A stretch of 47,765 nucleotides of DNA from NCBI RefSeq assembly GCF_008728965.1, contig NZ_VSMC01000025.1, positions 1 through 47,765 of the forward strand, given 5' to 3'. The DNA is from Heminiphilus faecis. GTDB taxonomy: Bacteria; Bacteroidota; Bacteroidia; Bacteroidales; Muribaculaceae. Shown one piece after another: positions 1-7,240 of this stretch (its first letter is position 1; every line of letters begins with the position of its first letter). The notes under the pieces were generated by a model. The model saw only the letters and a program-made list of their open reading frames with translations, was not told where the DNA came from and ran no database searches. The position numbers and the translations under genes were made by a program.

Positions 1-46
1 CAAAAAATCTCTAATAACTCTTGTGTTAAGCGGTTAATGTTATTTG

Positions 47-107
47 GGCCAAAAGGGTCAATCATATTATGGCCAAAGGGGTGAATTCTGTTTGGCCAAA
101 AGGGTCA
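47..107. repeat. Three spaced copies of a 14-bp repeat
   Basis: Near-identical copies of GGCCAAAAGGGTCA lie at 47-60 and 94-107, with a variant (GGCCAAAGGGGTGA) at 71-84. Spacing is 23-24 bp, about two helical turns, which suits side-by-side protein binding. Several spaced subterminal repeats just inside a TG-starting end (TG at 39-40) resemble the ends of IS21-family elements. No istA or istB gene lies to the right, so if this is a transposon end it is solitary or belongs to a degraded element. The transposon reading is weak; the repetition itself is certain. Confidence 0.6.
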
Positions 108-191
108 AAGTAGAGTGGCTTTTCCAGCTGTATCAGATAACCACGAATACGACCCTTTCGACATCCCCAAAGATGAAATCGTCGGGATAGC

Positions 192-232
192 CCGTGTGGT
201 CGGGGTAATACACCTTGAATAACACCACACGG
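192..232. repeat. 9-bp inverted repeat
   Basis: CCGTGTGGT at 192-200 is matched by its exact reverse complement at 224-232, with 23 bp between. It lies in the gene-free 108-454 stretch, where I see no credible coding sequence. Function unknown; it may be a leftover of the mobile element suggested by the repeats at 47-107. Confidence 0.45.
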
Positions 233-454
233 CTTACATGCAAATACGCATGATAGCCTCTTTTTAACGCACACACGCAAGCTTATGGGCTTTTCAAGGC
301 ACAAAAAGTATAACAAACTATAATACAGCTATTTACAACACACAAACACACTAAAACAATCGGGGGATTTTCCTATAATAATTTTGCGATATTTTGAGGT
401 TATAATGATTATATGTGTTATTATCCTATGAAATACAAACCTTGAAAAAATGGG

Positions 455-481
455 AAATGTAACCCTAAATGTAACCCTAAA
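455..481. repeat. 12-bp tandem direct repeat
   Basis: AAATGTAACCCT occurs twice head to tail (455-466 and 467-478), followed by the first three bases of a third copy. It lies just beyond the terminator of the small minus-strand gene. It could be a recombinase or replication-protein site, but nothing in the sequence decides this. Confidence 0.5.
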
Positions 482-493
482 CTCAAAAGGCAC

Positions 494-520
494 AAAAAAG
501 GGGAGCGAAAATCGCTCCCC
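494..520 (-). terminator. Intrinsic terminator of the small gene at 583-810
   Basis: A perfect 9-bp GC-rich stem (GGGGAGCGA, loop AAA, TCGCTCCCC at 500-520) is followed, reading the minus strand, by TTTTTTGTG. It lies 63 bp past the stop of the small minus-strand gene and shows that gene is a transcribed unit. Confidence 0.8.
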
Positions 521-582
521 ACAGCATTGAAATGAATAACGCACGAAGGTTGTTATAACGGCGTTATTTTATCATTAATCAT

Positions 583-810
583 TCAGCCCGTCCTACTGCC
601 TCTAATAAGCGTAGACTGCTTAATTATAGCCCTTTTAGTTATCACCGTGCCATTATCTGACAGCCCAGCATGGAGCAGATAGCTCTTGGATGCTCCTACT
701 TGTTCCGGTGTCAAGACAGAATACACCGCAGAGATACTGGCAAAGTACCAGTCCCGCTGTTTTTCACCCACTATCGGGCATATAAGATGTACATGTATAA
801 TCTTGCTCAT
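583..810 (-). CDS. Small conserved-type hypothetical protein (75 aa)
   Basis: The 75-residue soluble protein starts MSKIIHVHLICPIVGE and contains WYFASISAVYSVLTPEQVG. This layout (KI-hydrophobic, then D-WYF-S--A-Y--L-PEQVG) resembles short proteins scattered in Bacteroidota genomes, often in accessory DNA; that comparison is from memory. No function is known to me and there is no signal peptide or membrane segment. I chose the ATG at 808-810 because the longer upstream reading encodes low-complexity sequence across a 15-bp dyad at 830-864. An intrinsic terminator follows at 494-520. It stands alone and may be cargo of, or a remnant from, a mobile element. Confidence 0.6.
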   Translation of the reverse strand: MSKIIHVHLICPIVGEKQRDWYFASISAVYSVLTPEQVGASKSYLLHAGLSDNGTVITKRAIIKQSTLIRGSRTG

Positions 811-829
811 TACAGCAACAAAAATAGCC

Positions 830-864
830 AAAATATTCCAAATAGTGATTATTTGGAATATTTT
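830..864. promoter_or_regulatory. Perfect 15-bp inverted repeat upstream of the small gene
   Basis: Arms at 830-844 and 850-864 are exact reverse complements (core AATATTCCAAATA), separated by GTGAT. The dyad sits 20 bp upstream of the start codon of the minus-strand gene at 583-810, where an operator would lie. The AT-rich arms and short spacer suit a dimeric regulator better than a terminator. The rest of 865-1162 holds no gene I can support, only a small GGCG-TTTT-CGCC hairpin at 1029-1040. Confidence 0.55.
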
Positions 865-1162
865 TGAGAAAAATTTTAGAAACTGGGGCAAAAAAATGCG
901 ATCAATATACCATAGATCGCCTACACTTCAAAAGACCTCCTATTTGGATAAAAAGGCACGCACACGCCAACAAAGTGCCATCCAAGCCCATTTATACACA
1001 AATTGCACAGGCGATGTAAAGAAACCGAGGCGTTTTCGCCCCAAACAGCCCCATTTTGTAAAGCTGATGTAAGAACCATGTAAAAGAAAAACCGCTTGGA
1101 AATATCGCTTCATTTTTCAGATAGCCACCTAACCTATTGAACTGCAAATCGTTTAACATCAT

Positions 1163-1435
1163 TTGCCCGACCAACAAACAAATCGCTTCGTTTTATGCCC
1201 CATATATGATTATACTCCTTACACAGCAAAAGGCAAAAAGAAACCTCGCTATATGGTAATTGTAAATGTCAATTTTGACAAGGATGCTGCGCCCGATGCG
1301 CATGCAGAGTTTAAACTTAATTATTTTCTTATATGGGATCCTGTTATCAAAGTCACACGCGGCGAAACATACTCTATGACAATAACCGAGAGAACCGACA
1401 TATATCCAACTGACAATGCCCCACAGCAAGAGTAA
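1163..1435 (+). pseudogene. 5'-truncated paralogue of the lipoprotein at 1566-2099
   Basis: This open frame of up to 90 codons has only a TTG start at its head and a first in-frame ATG at 1253. From about codon 15 it reads DYTPYTAKGKKKPRY, matching DYIAYTREAKKKPRF in the middle of the downstream lipoprotein; the following 50 residues align loosely at the same spacing. There is no signal peptide or lipobox, so the N-terminal half is missing. The simplest reading is a tandem duplicate whose front was lost, perhaps when the accessory DNA at 1-1160 arrived. It could instead be a short functional gene from an internal start. Confidence 0.6.
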
Positions 1436-1452
1436 TGTTAAATATACAATTT

Positions 1453-1468
1453 TATGTTATATAACATA
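1453..1468. promoter_or_regulatory. 16-bp perfect palindrome upstream of lipoprotein promoter
   Basis: TATGTTATATAACATA is a perfect palindrome ending 9 bp upstream of the predicted -33 element of the lipoprotein gene at 1566. It could be an operator, but AT-rich palindromes also arise by chance. Confidence 0.35.
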
Positions 1469-1477
1469 TCGGTTTCA

Positions 1478-1509
1478 TTTGCTTTCAAATTTAAAATAAA
1501 TTTACTTTG
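1478..1509 (+). promoter_or_regulatory. Bacteroidota-type promoter for the lipoprotein at 1566
   Basis: TTTG at 1478-1481 is followed after 20 bp by TTACTTTG at 1502-1509, one mismatch from TAnnTTTG. Transcription would start near 1515, leaving a leader of about 50 nt. Confidence 0.5.
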
Positions 1510-1565
1510 CATTAGCTTTTGTTTCGCAACTAATAAATTTCGAAATAATATCAACCTTAACTATT

Positions 1566-2099
1566 ATGAAAAAGTTTTACTTACTTTTTGCTATGATGGC
1601 AGTGTTATGCACGGCATGTGATGAGGACGAAAATCTTGATCGTGACCCTCGCGTGTTTACCGTCGATGATTCAGGAAAACTCACCGGCATTACCAAACAA
1701 TATATGATTGTTACCGTGCCAGCCGATATGCAGTCTCTTGATGTAAATATGGTATCGGACGGCAAAATCACTTTCACCACCGAAAAGAGCGTGCCCGGAG
1801 TCAGTGCCGACTACATACCCGGCTATACTTTTGAGGACGGAGTAATACATGACTACATAGCCTATACTCGTGAAGCAAAGAAAAAGCCACGCTTCCTTCA
1901 GGCAATCAAATTTAATGTAGCCAATCCTCTTGTTGTCAAGCAGGATACCGCGGAAATAGCCATTGACTGCGTGCTGCCTGACGATCCGGCGAAAGATACA
2001 AAAGTCATCATAGCCCTTGTAGGCGGCAGCGAATACAAAGTCGAAACAAAAAACCTGACAAAAAAACAGCTCGAAAAACTATACGGCATAGAGGAATAA
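1566..2099 (+). CDS. Predicted lipoprotein of unknown function (177 aa)
   Basis: An N-terminal signal peptide (MKKFYLLFAMMAVLCTAC) ends in a lipobox with Cys18, followed by acidic DEDEN, which agrees with lipidation and possible surface export in Bacteroidota. The rest is soluble, probably beta-rich, ending in a short Lys-rich helix. I do not recognise a named family. A truncated relative lies directly upstream (1163-1435), sharing the DY--YT---KKKPR motif. The gene has its own promoter (1478-1509) and terminator (2127-2161), so it is monocistronic. Confidence 0.8.
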   Translation: MKKFYLLFAMMAVLCTACDEDENLDRDPRVFTVDDSGKLTGITKQYMIVTVPADMQSLDVNMVSDGKITFTTEKSVPGVSADYIPGYTFEDGVIHDYIAYTREAKKKPRFLQAIKFNVANPLVVKQDTAEIAIDCVLPDDPAKDTKVIIALVGGSEYKVETKNLTKKQLEKLYGIEE

Positions 2100-2126
2100 A
2101 AATTGCACCCCTGCATAATACACATA

Positions 2127-2161
2127 CAGGTGCGGACATACGAAAGCCGCACCTGCTTTTT
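2127..2161 (+). terminator. Intrinsic terminator after the lipoprotein gene
   Basis: The stem CAGGTGCGG / CCGCACCTG (2127-2135, 2147-2155; 11-nt loop) is followed by CTTTTTG. It begins 27 bp past the stop. Confidence 0.85.
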
Positions 2162-2217
2162 GATGAACCGGTCTTATATTTCATTCGAAAGCCGACGTTA
2201 ATTTGATTCATATTCAC

Positions 2218-2225
2218 TATCTTTG
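2218..2225 (+). promoter_or_regulatory. -7 box upstream of fbp
   Basis: TATCTTTG fits the Bacteroidota -7 consensus exactly, 27 bp before the fbp start. No good TTTG lies at the expected distance upstream, so only the -7 element is supported. Confidence 0.5.
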
Positions 2226-2252
2226 GCTTCGTCATAAAAATTCTACCTGATC

Positions 2253-4247
2253 ATGCCAAATGTACCTACATCAGCCAAAATAGACACCGACCGGCGGGTG
2301 CTTGAACTGCTGTCGCAGACATTCAACAACATAAGTGCCGCAAGTACGGAGATAATCAACCTCGAAGCCATACTGAACCTACCGAAAGGCACCGAGCACT
2401 TCGTGGCCGACCTTCACGGAGAGCACGAAGCATTCCGCCACATACTGAAAAACGCCTCAGGCAACATAAAGCGTAAAGTCACCGAAATATTCGGCACCTC
2501 GCTGCGCGGACAGGAGATACGCGAGCTGTGCACACTCATCTACTATCCCGAACAGAAACTCGAGTACATAAAAGCCGCGGAAAAGAATCTCGATGACTTC
2601 TATAATATCACCCTCCATCAGCTGGTACGGGTATGCCAGACTGTATCGTCAAAGTACACACGCTCCAAGGTGCGCAAGGCGCTCCCGCGGGAGTTTGCCT
2701 ACATCATTGAGGAGCTTCTGCATGAGTCGCCGTCAGATGACGACAAGCAGGCCTACTTCAACCGCATAATCGAGACTATAATCAGTACCGGACAGGCTGA
2801 CTCTTTTATCGTGGCCATGTGCAACGTCATACAACGCCTGAGCATAGACCAGCTGCACATACTCGGCGACATATTTGACCGCGGTCCCGGCGCACATATA
2901 ATCATGGACACCTTGTGTAACTATGGCAACTTCGATATACAATGGGGCAATCACGACGCGCTGTGGATGGGCGCCGCCGCAGGCAATGACTGCTGCATAG
3001 CCAATGTACTGCGCCTGTCACTGCGCTACGGCAACATGGCCACTCTCGAAGACGGCTACGGCATAAACCTCGTGCCGCTGGCCACATTTGCCATGGAGAC
3101 CTACGGCGACGACCCGTGCGATACATTCGGCCCGCATCTCGACAGCGACGACACCACCCACAACGAGAAGACACGCCGTCTGATAGCGCAGATGCACAAG
3201 GCCATAAGTATAATCCAGTTCAAGCTCGAAGCGGCCATGATAGACCGACGTCCCGAATGGGGCATGACTGACCGCAAGCTGCTCGAATACATCGACTTCG
3301 ACCGAAAGACATTCCGCCGCGACGGCAAGGAGTATGCCATGAAAGAGTGCAACTTCCCCACCGTCAGTCCTGACGCCCCCTACCGTCTAACACCTGAAGA
3401 AGCCGATCTTGTAGCAAAACTTCACCACTCGTTTCTCGTAAGCGACAAACTCAAAAAACACGTACAGTGTCTGTTCACTCACGGATGCATGTATGGCGTA
3501 TTCAATTCCAATCTGCTTTTTCATGCCTCTCTTCCGATCAACCCCGACGGCTCTCTGAAAGAAGTCGATCTTAACGGCCGGCTATACAAAGGCCGCGAAC
3601 TAATGCACCGCATAGGCATGTTGATGCGCTCGGCCTACAACGATGATACTCCGAAACAAGAACGCGACTTCGCTATAGACTATTACTGGTATCTATGGTG
3701 CGGGCCCGATTCTCCCCTGTTTGACAAATCGCGGATGGCTACTTTTGAACGTTACTTCATAACCGACCCAGAAACCCACCGCGAGGAAAAGGGCTGTTAC
3801 TACACTCTGCGCGACAATGAAGCTGTATGCGACATGATACTTGATGAGTTTGGTGTGGAAGGAGAGCATCGCCATATAATAAACGGACATGTGCCCGTAC
3901 GTATAAACAAAGGCGAAACACCTATACGGGCCAACGGCAAACTGATGGTAATCGACGGAGGCTTTGCAAAAGCCTATCACGGCACGACCGGTATAGCAGG
4001 ATACACACTCGTCTTTCATAGCCGCGGGCTGCAACTTGTGCAGCATGAGCCATTTACCTCAGCCGAGGAAGCAATAAGAAACGGTACTGACATCGTAAGC
4101 ACAATACAACTTGTGGAACTAAGCCAGAAGCGCATGCGCGTACGCGATACCGACAAAGGCCGAGAACTCCTCAGCCAGATCGATGAACTATCGGAACTGC
4201 TCTATGCCTATCGCCACGGCATCATCAAGGAGCGCACAAAAAAGTAA
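2253..4247 (+). CDS. fbp: Fructose-1,6-bisphosphatase, class III
   Basis: The enzyme hydrolyses fructose-1,6-bisphosphate to fructose-6-phosphate, the committed gluconeogenic step in the cytoplasm. The 664-residue length matches the class III (Firmicutes/Bacteroidota) type, which is unrelated to the E. coli enzyme and has a calcineurin-like metallophosphatase core. Metal-binding motifs are visible: DLHGE (residues 53-57), GDIFDRG (from 205) and GNHD (232-235), with a C-terminal NGHVPV segment. Between them lies the large insertion typical of the class. The gene is monocistronic, with a -7 box 27 bp upstream, and rpsP follows from its own promoter. No irregularities seen. Confidence 0.95.
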   Translation: MPNVPTSAKIDTDRRVLELLSQTFNNISAASTEIINLEAILNLPKGTEHFVADLHGEHEAFRHILKNASGNIKRKVTEIFGTSLRGQEIRELCTLIYYPEQKLEYIKAAEKNLDDFYNITLHQLVRVCQTVSSKYTRSKVRKALPREFAYIIEELLHESPSDDDKQAYFNRIIETIISTGQADSFIVAMCNVIQRLSIDQLHILGDIFDRGPGAHIIMDTLCNYGNFDIQWGNHDALWMGAAAGNDCCIANVLRLSLRYGNMATLEDGYGINLVPLATFAMETYGDDPCDTFGPHLDSDDTTHNEKTRRLIAQMHKAISIIQFKLEAAMIDRRPEWGMTDRKLLEYIDFDRKTFRRDGKEYAMKECNFPTVSPDAPYRLTPEEADLVAKLHHSFLVSDKLKKHVQCLFTHGCMYGVFNSNLLFHASLPINPDGSLKEVDLNGRLYKGRELMHRIGMLMRSAYNDDTPKQERDFAIDYYWYLWCGPDSPLFDKSRMATFERYFITDPETHREEKGCYYTLRDNEAVCDMILDEFGVEGEHRHIINGHVPVRINKGETPIRANGKLMVIDGGFAKAYHGTTGIAGYTLVFHSRGLQLVQHEPFTSAEEAIRNGTDIVSTIQLVELSQKRMRVRDTDKGRELLSQIDELSELLYAYRHGIIKERTKK

Positions 4248-4256
4248 CACTAAAGA

Positions 4257-4287
4257 TTGTGTATTTCAAGGATTTTGTCTACCTTTG
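4257..4287 (+). promoter_or_regulatory. Promoter of rpsP
   Basis: TTG at 4257-4259 is followed after 20 bp by TACCTTTG at 4280-4287, a textbook Bacteroidota promoter. Transcription would start near 4293, giving a 40-nt leader. Confidence 0.75.
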
Positions 4288-4332
4288 CACCGCATTTTGC
4301 AATACAAAACCACTTAAATTAATTATTTTTCA

Positions 4333-4893
4333 ATGGCAACTAAAATCAGATTACAGCGTCATGGTCGCAAGAACTATGCGTTTTATCCTATTGTAATCGC
4401 CGATAGCAGGGCACCACGAGATGGTAAATTTATTGAAAGGATAGGTTCTTATAATCCGAACACTAATCCTGCTACAGTAACTTTAAACTTCGAGCGGGCT
4501 TTGTATTGGCTTAACGTAGGTGCCCAACCCACCGACACCGTTCGCACCATCCTCTCCAACGAAGGCGTGCTTCTCATGAAGCATCTTCAGGGCGGTGTGA
4601 AGAAAGGCGCTTTCAACGAAGAAGAGGCTCAGCGCCGCTTCGAAGCTTGGAAAACCCAGCGTCAGGCTAACGTTGATGCCGCAAAAGCATCAATAGCCGG
4701 CAAGAAAGAACTTGAGAACAAACAGCGTTTTGAGGCTGAAGCTGCCAAGAACAAGGCAAAAGCCGAGGAAGTAGCCAAGAAGAAAGCTGAACTCGCCGCT
4801 GCCAAGGCTGAAGCAGAAGCTGCTGCAGCAGCCGAGCAGGCTGCCAACGAGGCTCCCGCAGAAGAAGCTGCCGAGGCTCCCGCCGCTGAATAA
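4333..4893 (+). CDS. rpsP: 30S ribosomal protein S16
   Basis: The first ~85 residues are a standard S16 ([20 protein letters not shown], then [15 protein letters not shown]), a structural protein of the small-subunit body. The protein is 186 aa, about twice the E. coli length, because of a C-terminal Lys/Ala/Glu-rich tail from about residue 100 that is probably a long charged helix ending in Ala/Glu repeats. Such tails are common on Bacteroidota S16. The gene stands alone, with a strong promoter at 4257-4287 and a strong terminator at 4921-4953; it is not next to rimM or trmD as in many bacteria. Confidence 0.96.
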   Translation: MATKIRLQRHGRKNYAFYPIVIADSRAPRDGKFIERIGSYNPNTNPATVTLNFERALYWLNVGAQPTDTVRTILSNEGVLLMKHLQGGVKKGAFNEEEAQRRFEAWKTQRQANVDAAKASIAGKKELENKQRFEAEAAKNKAKAEEVAKKKAELAAAKAEAEAAAAAEQAANEAPAEEAAEAPAAE

Positions 4894-4920
4894 GTCTTTA
4901 AGCGACTTCGCATTAAAAAT

Positions 4921-4953
4921 AAAGAGTTGTACCACATCGGTACAACTCTTTTT
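4921..4953 (+). terminator. Intrinsic terminator of rpsP
   Basis: A perfect 13-bp stem AAAGAGTTGTACC / GGTACAACTCTTT (4921-4933, 4939-4951) with loop ACATC runs into a T tract. The A-rich 5' side means it could also stop minus-strand transcription from the porin gene. Confidence 0.9.
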
Positions 4954-5002
4954 GCATTTACACCCTGTCTGATAATAACGGTGCAAAACCGGCATTACCA
5001 CT

Positions 5003-6307
5003 TCAGAAACTGAACTGCGCCATAAGACACGCGCGGTTTACCCAACGATGCTGAAGATCGATGTCCTGACGCTTGCCGAAATTATACTCCATGCCTACCT
5101 GACAGCGCGGCGTTATGTCCCAGAACAGATTGGCAGTACCGTACAGTCCGTATTTGTAAGTAAGATCCTCATAACGCGGCTCATGCTTAGGAAGAAAACG
5201 CTCCTCGCTGAACATTATGGTCGAAAACAGATTGGGACGGAAGTGGTATTGCAAAGCCGCATACCATCCTATGCTCAACGGAGCATACATGCGTCCGTCA
5301 CGGGTTATATCGCCGACCAAGTCCGAATTGGAGCTCTGAAGATCATTAATTATACTGCTTATGCCCTTGCCGGTTATGAAAGCTCCGTAAACAGTCACAG
5401 GATCTACCGGACGAAATACCGTACTCAAGTGAGCACCCCACCCTGTCACCTTATGATTTTTTCCGGCTTTCAGGTCACGGTATTCCAATCCTCTTACAAT
5501 CCCCGACAACCTGATGTGCTGTCCTCCTTTCCACTGGTACTGAACGAAAGCAGCGAAATTGGGCATATAATCATTACACGGTTTGTATACATCGGTAAGT
5601 TCGGGTATGTCACCGTTGGGAGTCTCGATCGACACCGCAAACACATAACGGTCCTTCACTGTGTGCATCCAGCGCAGCAACATGTTTGTATCGCTTGTCT
5701 CCGAATTAGGCCCCTGAGCATCGACTGTAGGCGGCTGAGCCGCAGGGTCGGAGAAAGTTGAGTTTGTGTAGCCAAGCGTCCAGTCGCCCACGGCGGCATA
5801 AGCTTTCTTAAGATGGAAGTCACGATTACCGTAACCGTTGAAATTTGCTTCAATATACAGTTGATAGTTGCCATACTTCGGATTGCGCCCGAATACAGAG
5901 AAAAACAACGCCGTGCCCGCGGGAGTGGTACCGAACCAACGGTCGCGTGTAGGATCATTGGGGATACTTATATTATAAGGTATGAAAGCGCTGTTCTGCA
6001 TAGCGCCGTTCCAGTCATACCATCCACGCATCCTTACTACACCTCCCACACCCATCGCATACTGATGGGTTTTGCTCATCAACATGAAATATGGAGCACG
6101 AGGATCCTGAAAGTGTCTGAACTGGTCATAATAAAACAAACCGATAAGATCTTTTTCTGTCAACGAATCCAACTCGGTATCCTTGTCTATATTAACCGTG
6201 TGATGGCTCTTTTTAAGCTCTTCCAACTGTTGTTCGGCCGGAGAAACGGCAAAAGATGATAAAGCACCTAAACCAAGCACCAACGCCAAAGCGAATTTTT
6301 TATTCAT
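5003..6307 (-). CDS. DcaP-like outer-membrane porin
   Basis: The 434-residue precursor has a clear signal peptide (MNKKFALALVLGLGALSSFA) and ends in Phe (LMAQFSF), as outer-membrane barrels do. After a short charged N-terminal segment (residues 25-55, possibly helical) the sequence alternates polar and aromatic residues in strand-length stretches, with short turns and landmarks such as WTLGYTNSTFSDPAAQPP and DAQGPNSE that I associate with DcaP-type porins. These form trimeric channels for small anionic solutes. It is monocistronic and divergent from the gene at 6678. No clear promoter was found. Substrate cannot be told from sequence. Confidence 0.75.
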   Translation of the reverse strand: MNKKFALALVLGLGALSSFAVSPAEQQLEELKKSHHTVNIDKDTELDSLTEKDLIGLFYYDQFRHFQDPRAPYFMLMSKTHQYAMGVGGVVRMRGWYDWNGAMQNSAFIPYNISIPNDPTRDRWFGTTPAGTALFFSVFGRNPKYGNYQLYIEANFNGYGNRDFHLKKAYAAVGDWTLGYTNSTFSDPAAQPPTVDAQGPNSETSDTNMLLRWMHTVKDRYVFAVSIETPNGDIPELTDVYKPCNDYMPNFAAFVQYQWKGGQHIRLSGIVRGLEYRDLKAGKNHKVTGWGAHLSTVFRPVDPVTVYGAFITGKGISSIINDLQSSNSDLVGDITRDGRMYAPLSIGWYAALQYHFRPNLFSTIMFSEERFLPKHEPRYEDLTYKYGLYGTANLFWDITPRCQVGMEYNFGKRQDIDLQHRWVNRACLMAQFSF

Positions 6308-6507
6308 AATAATACAAATTTGTTAACATATATTACAACAACAGGACATACGATATGTTTATAATCATTACCGATTTAAACGCCTCGGCAGACAAAATAT
6401 GTTGCATAACATTGTTTTTGGAATATTTAACAAACGGTTGAAACGCGCGCCGACAAAGGGAATCGGAGCCACAAAACATTTAAAACCGGGGTGCCGCACT
6501 CATTAAA

Positions 6508-6540
6508 ATTGCATATTTACGGCAAAAAGCACTAACTTTG
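6508..6540 (+). promoter_or_regulatory. Promoter of the thioredoxin-fold gene
   Basis: ATTG at 6508-6511 and a perfect TAACTTTG at 6533-6540 are 21 bp apart. Transcription should begin near 6546, giving an unusually long ~130-nt leader before the ATG at 6678. The rest of the divergent gap (6308-6507) shows nothing I can name. Confidence 0.7.
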
Positions 6541-6545
6541 CATCG

Positions 6546-6677
6546 TTGAAATTGTTATTTCGAAGGTTGAAAGAGTTCAGCCTAAGCCGAAAATCGGCAA
6601 CAAAAAGAGTGACGCACCGACGCAAAACTCTACGTTTACCGTCCTCTTTTTGTTAGTAGTAATTTTAATTTTAAAGA
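6546..6677 (+). promoter_or_regulatory. Structured 5' leader of the thioredoxin-fold gene
   Basis: The predicted leader holds a small GCCGA-AAA-TCGGC hairpin (6586-6598) and, next to it, an 11-bp closing stem AACAAAAAGAG (6599-6609) / CTCTTTTTGTT (6644-6654) around a 34-nt loop containing two GACGCA-like units. The right arm is U-rich but no free U tract follows, so an RNA thermometer, protein-binding or metabolite-sensing leader is as plausible as an attenuator. I cannot match it to a known riboswitch. Confidence 0.4.
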
Positions 6678-7181
6678 ATGAAGAAAACAATGACAATCAT
6701 TGTGATCTTCGCCGTTCTTTTGGGACTCGGATCAGCCGCCACAAATACTGCCGTAGACGGCAAGAATGGCTACAGAGCCCCAATGTTCAGAGTAGAGCGA
6801 AACGACTCGGTCATAGCTCTTGATGACATGAAGGGAAAATGGGTACTTCTGCAATTCTGGACGTCAAGCGATCCAGCTTCTCGTATAGCATGCAGAGACT
6901 ACTCAGACTTCGAAGAGTGCCAAGCTTCGGATAACTTTCAAGAACGATTCCGTCTCTTATCGGTCAATCTTGACCGTAGTGAGCGCCTCTTTCGTGAGAT
7001 AGTGCGTAGAGACGGTCTTAGTGCGAAATCACAATTCCATGTCAAGGGAAGTCAAGCCAATCAACTGATTAAAGACTATCACCTTGAGTCGGGAATGAAA
7101 TCTTTCTTAATCGACCCGCAAGGCCGCATCGTAGCAAAGAACCCGACAGAAAAAATGCTTAAAGAGATCGCAATCAACTAA
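6678..7181 (+). CDS. Thioredoxin-fold (TlpA-like) protein lacking the CxxC motif
   Basis: An N-terminal signal sequence or anchor (residues 4-21) precedes a TlpA/AhpC-type fold: APMFRVE near 34, then GKWVLLQFW, the site where TlpA proteins carry WCxxC. Here the motif reads DPAS, so both redox cysteines are gone. LLSVNLDR and the C-terminal SFLIDPQGRIVAKNP segment are typical of the family. The protein is probably periplasmic or inner-membrane anchored and cannot do thiol-disulfide exchange in the usual way; related Bacteroidota proteins also lack the cysteines, which suggests a binding or folding role (inference). It has its own promoter, leader and terminator. Confidence 0.8.
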   Translation: MKKTMTIIVIFAVLLGLGSAATNTAVDGKNGYRAPMFRVERNDSVIALDDMKGKWVLLQFWTSSDPASRIACRDYSDFEECQASDNFQERFRLLSVNLDRSERLFREIVRRDGLSAKSQFHVKGSQANQLIKDYHLESGMKSFLIDPQGRIVAKNPTEKMLKEIAIN

Positions 7182-7187
7182 ACCGAC

Positions 7188-7222
7188 AGCCTGCCGCAAT
7201 CAATGACGACAGGCTTTATTAT
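7188..7222 (+). terminator. Intrinsic terminator after the thioredoxin-fold gene
   Basis: AGCCTGcCG and CGaCAGGCT (7188-7196, 7207-7215), with one internal mismatch, close a 10-nt loop and are followed by TTATTATTTTC. It lies between two convergent genes. Confidence 0.75.
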
Positions 7223-7240
7223 TTTCTTATTACGCCGTCG

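Noticed and set aside
62-316. 84-codon minus-strand frame near the left edge
   Set aside because: Its end reads through the 14-bp repeats (FDPFGQTEFTPLA), so the translation reflects repeated DNA, not a protein.
329-544. 71-codon minus-strand frame
   Set aside because: It reads through a terminator hairpin and the 12-bp tandem repeat (FRVTFRVTF); no family resemblance.
990-1000. DnaA-box-like TTATACACA, considered as an origin
   Set aside because: A single imperfect site without clustered boxes, dnaA or AT-rich unwinding region.
686-1072. 128-codon plus-strand frame in the accessory region
   Set aside because: It runs across the 15-bp dyad and opposite the small minus-strand gene; its C-terminal part is basic low-information sequence.
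4800-4890. Ala/Glu repeats at the end of rpsP, considered as a frameshift or fused gene
   Set aside because: Such charged Ala-rich tails are usual on Bacteroidota S16; the frame is intact and followed by a clean terminator.
5048-5761. 237-codon plus-strand frame opposite the porin gene
   Set aside because: Antisense to a clear signal-peptide/barrel protein; no domain pattern.
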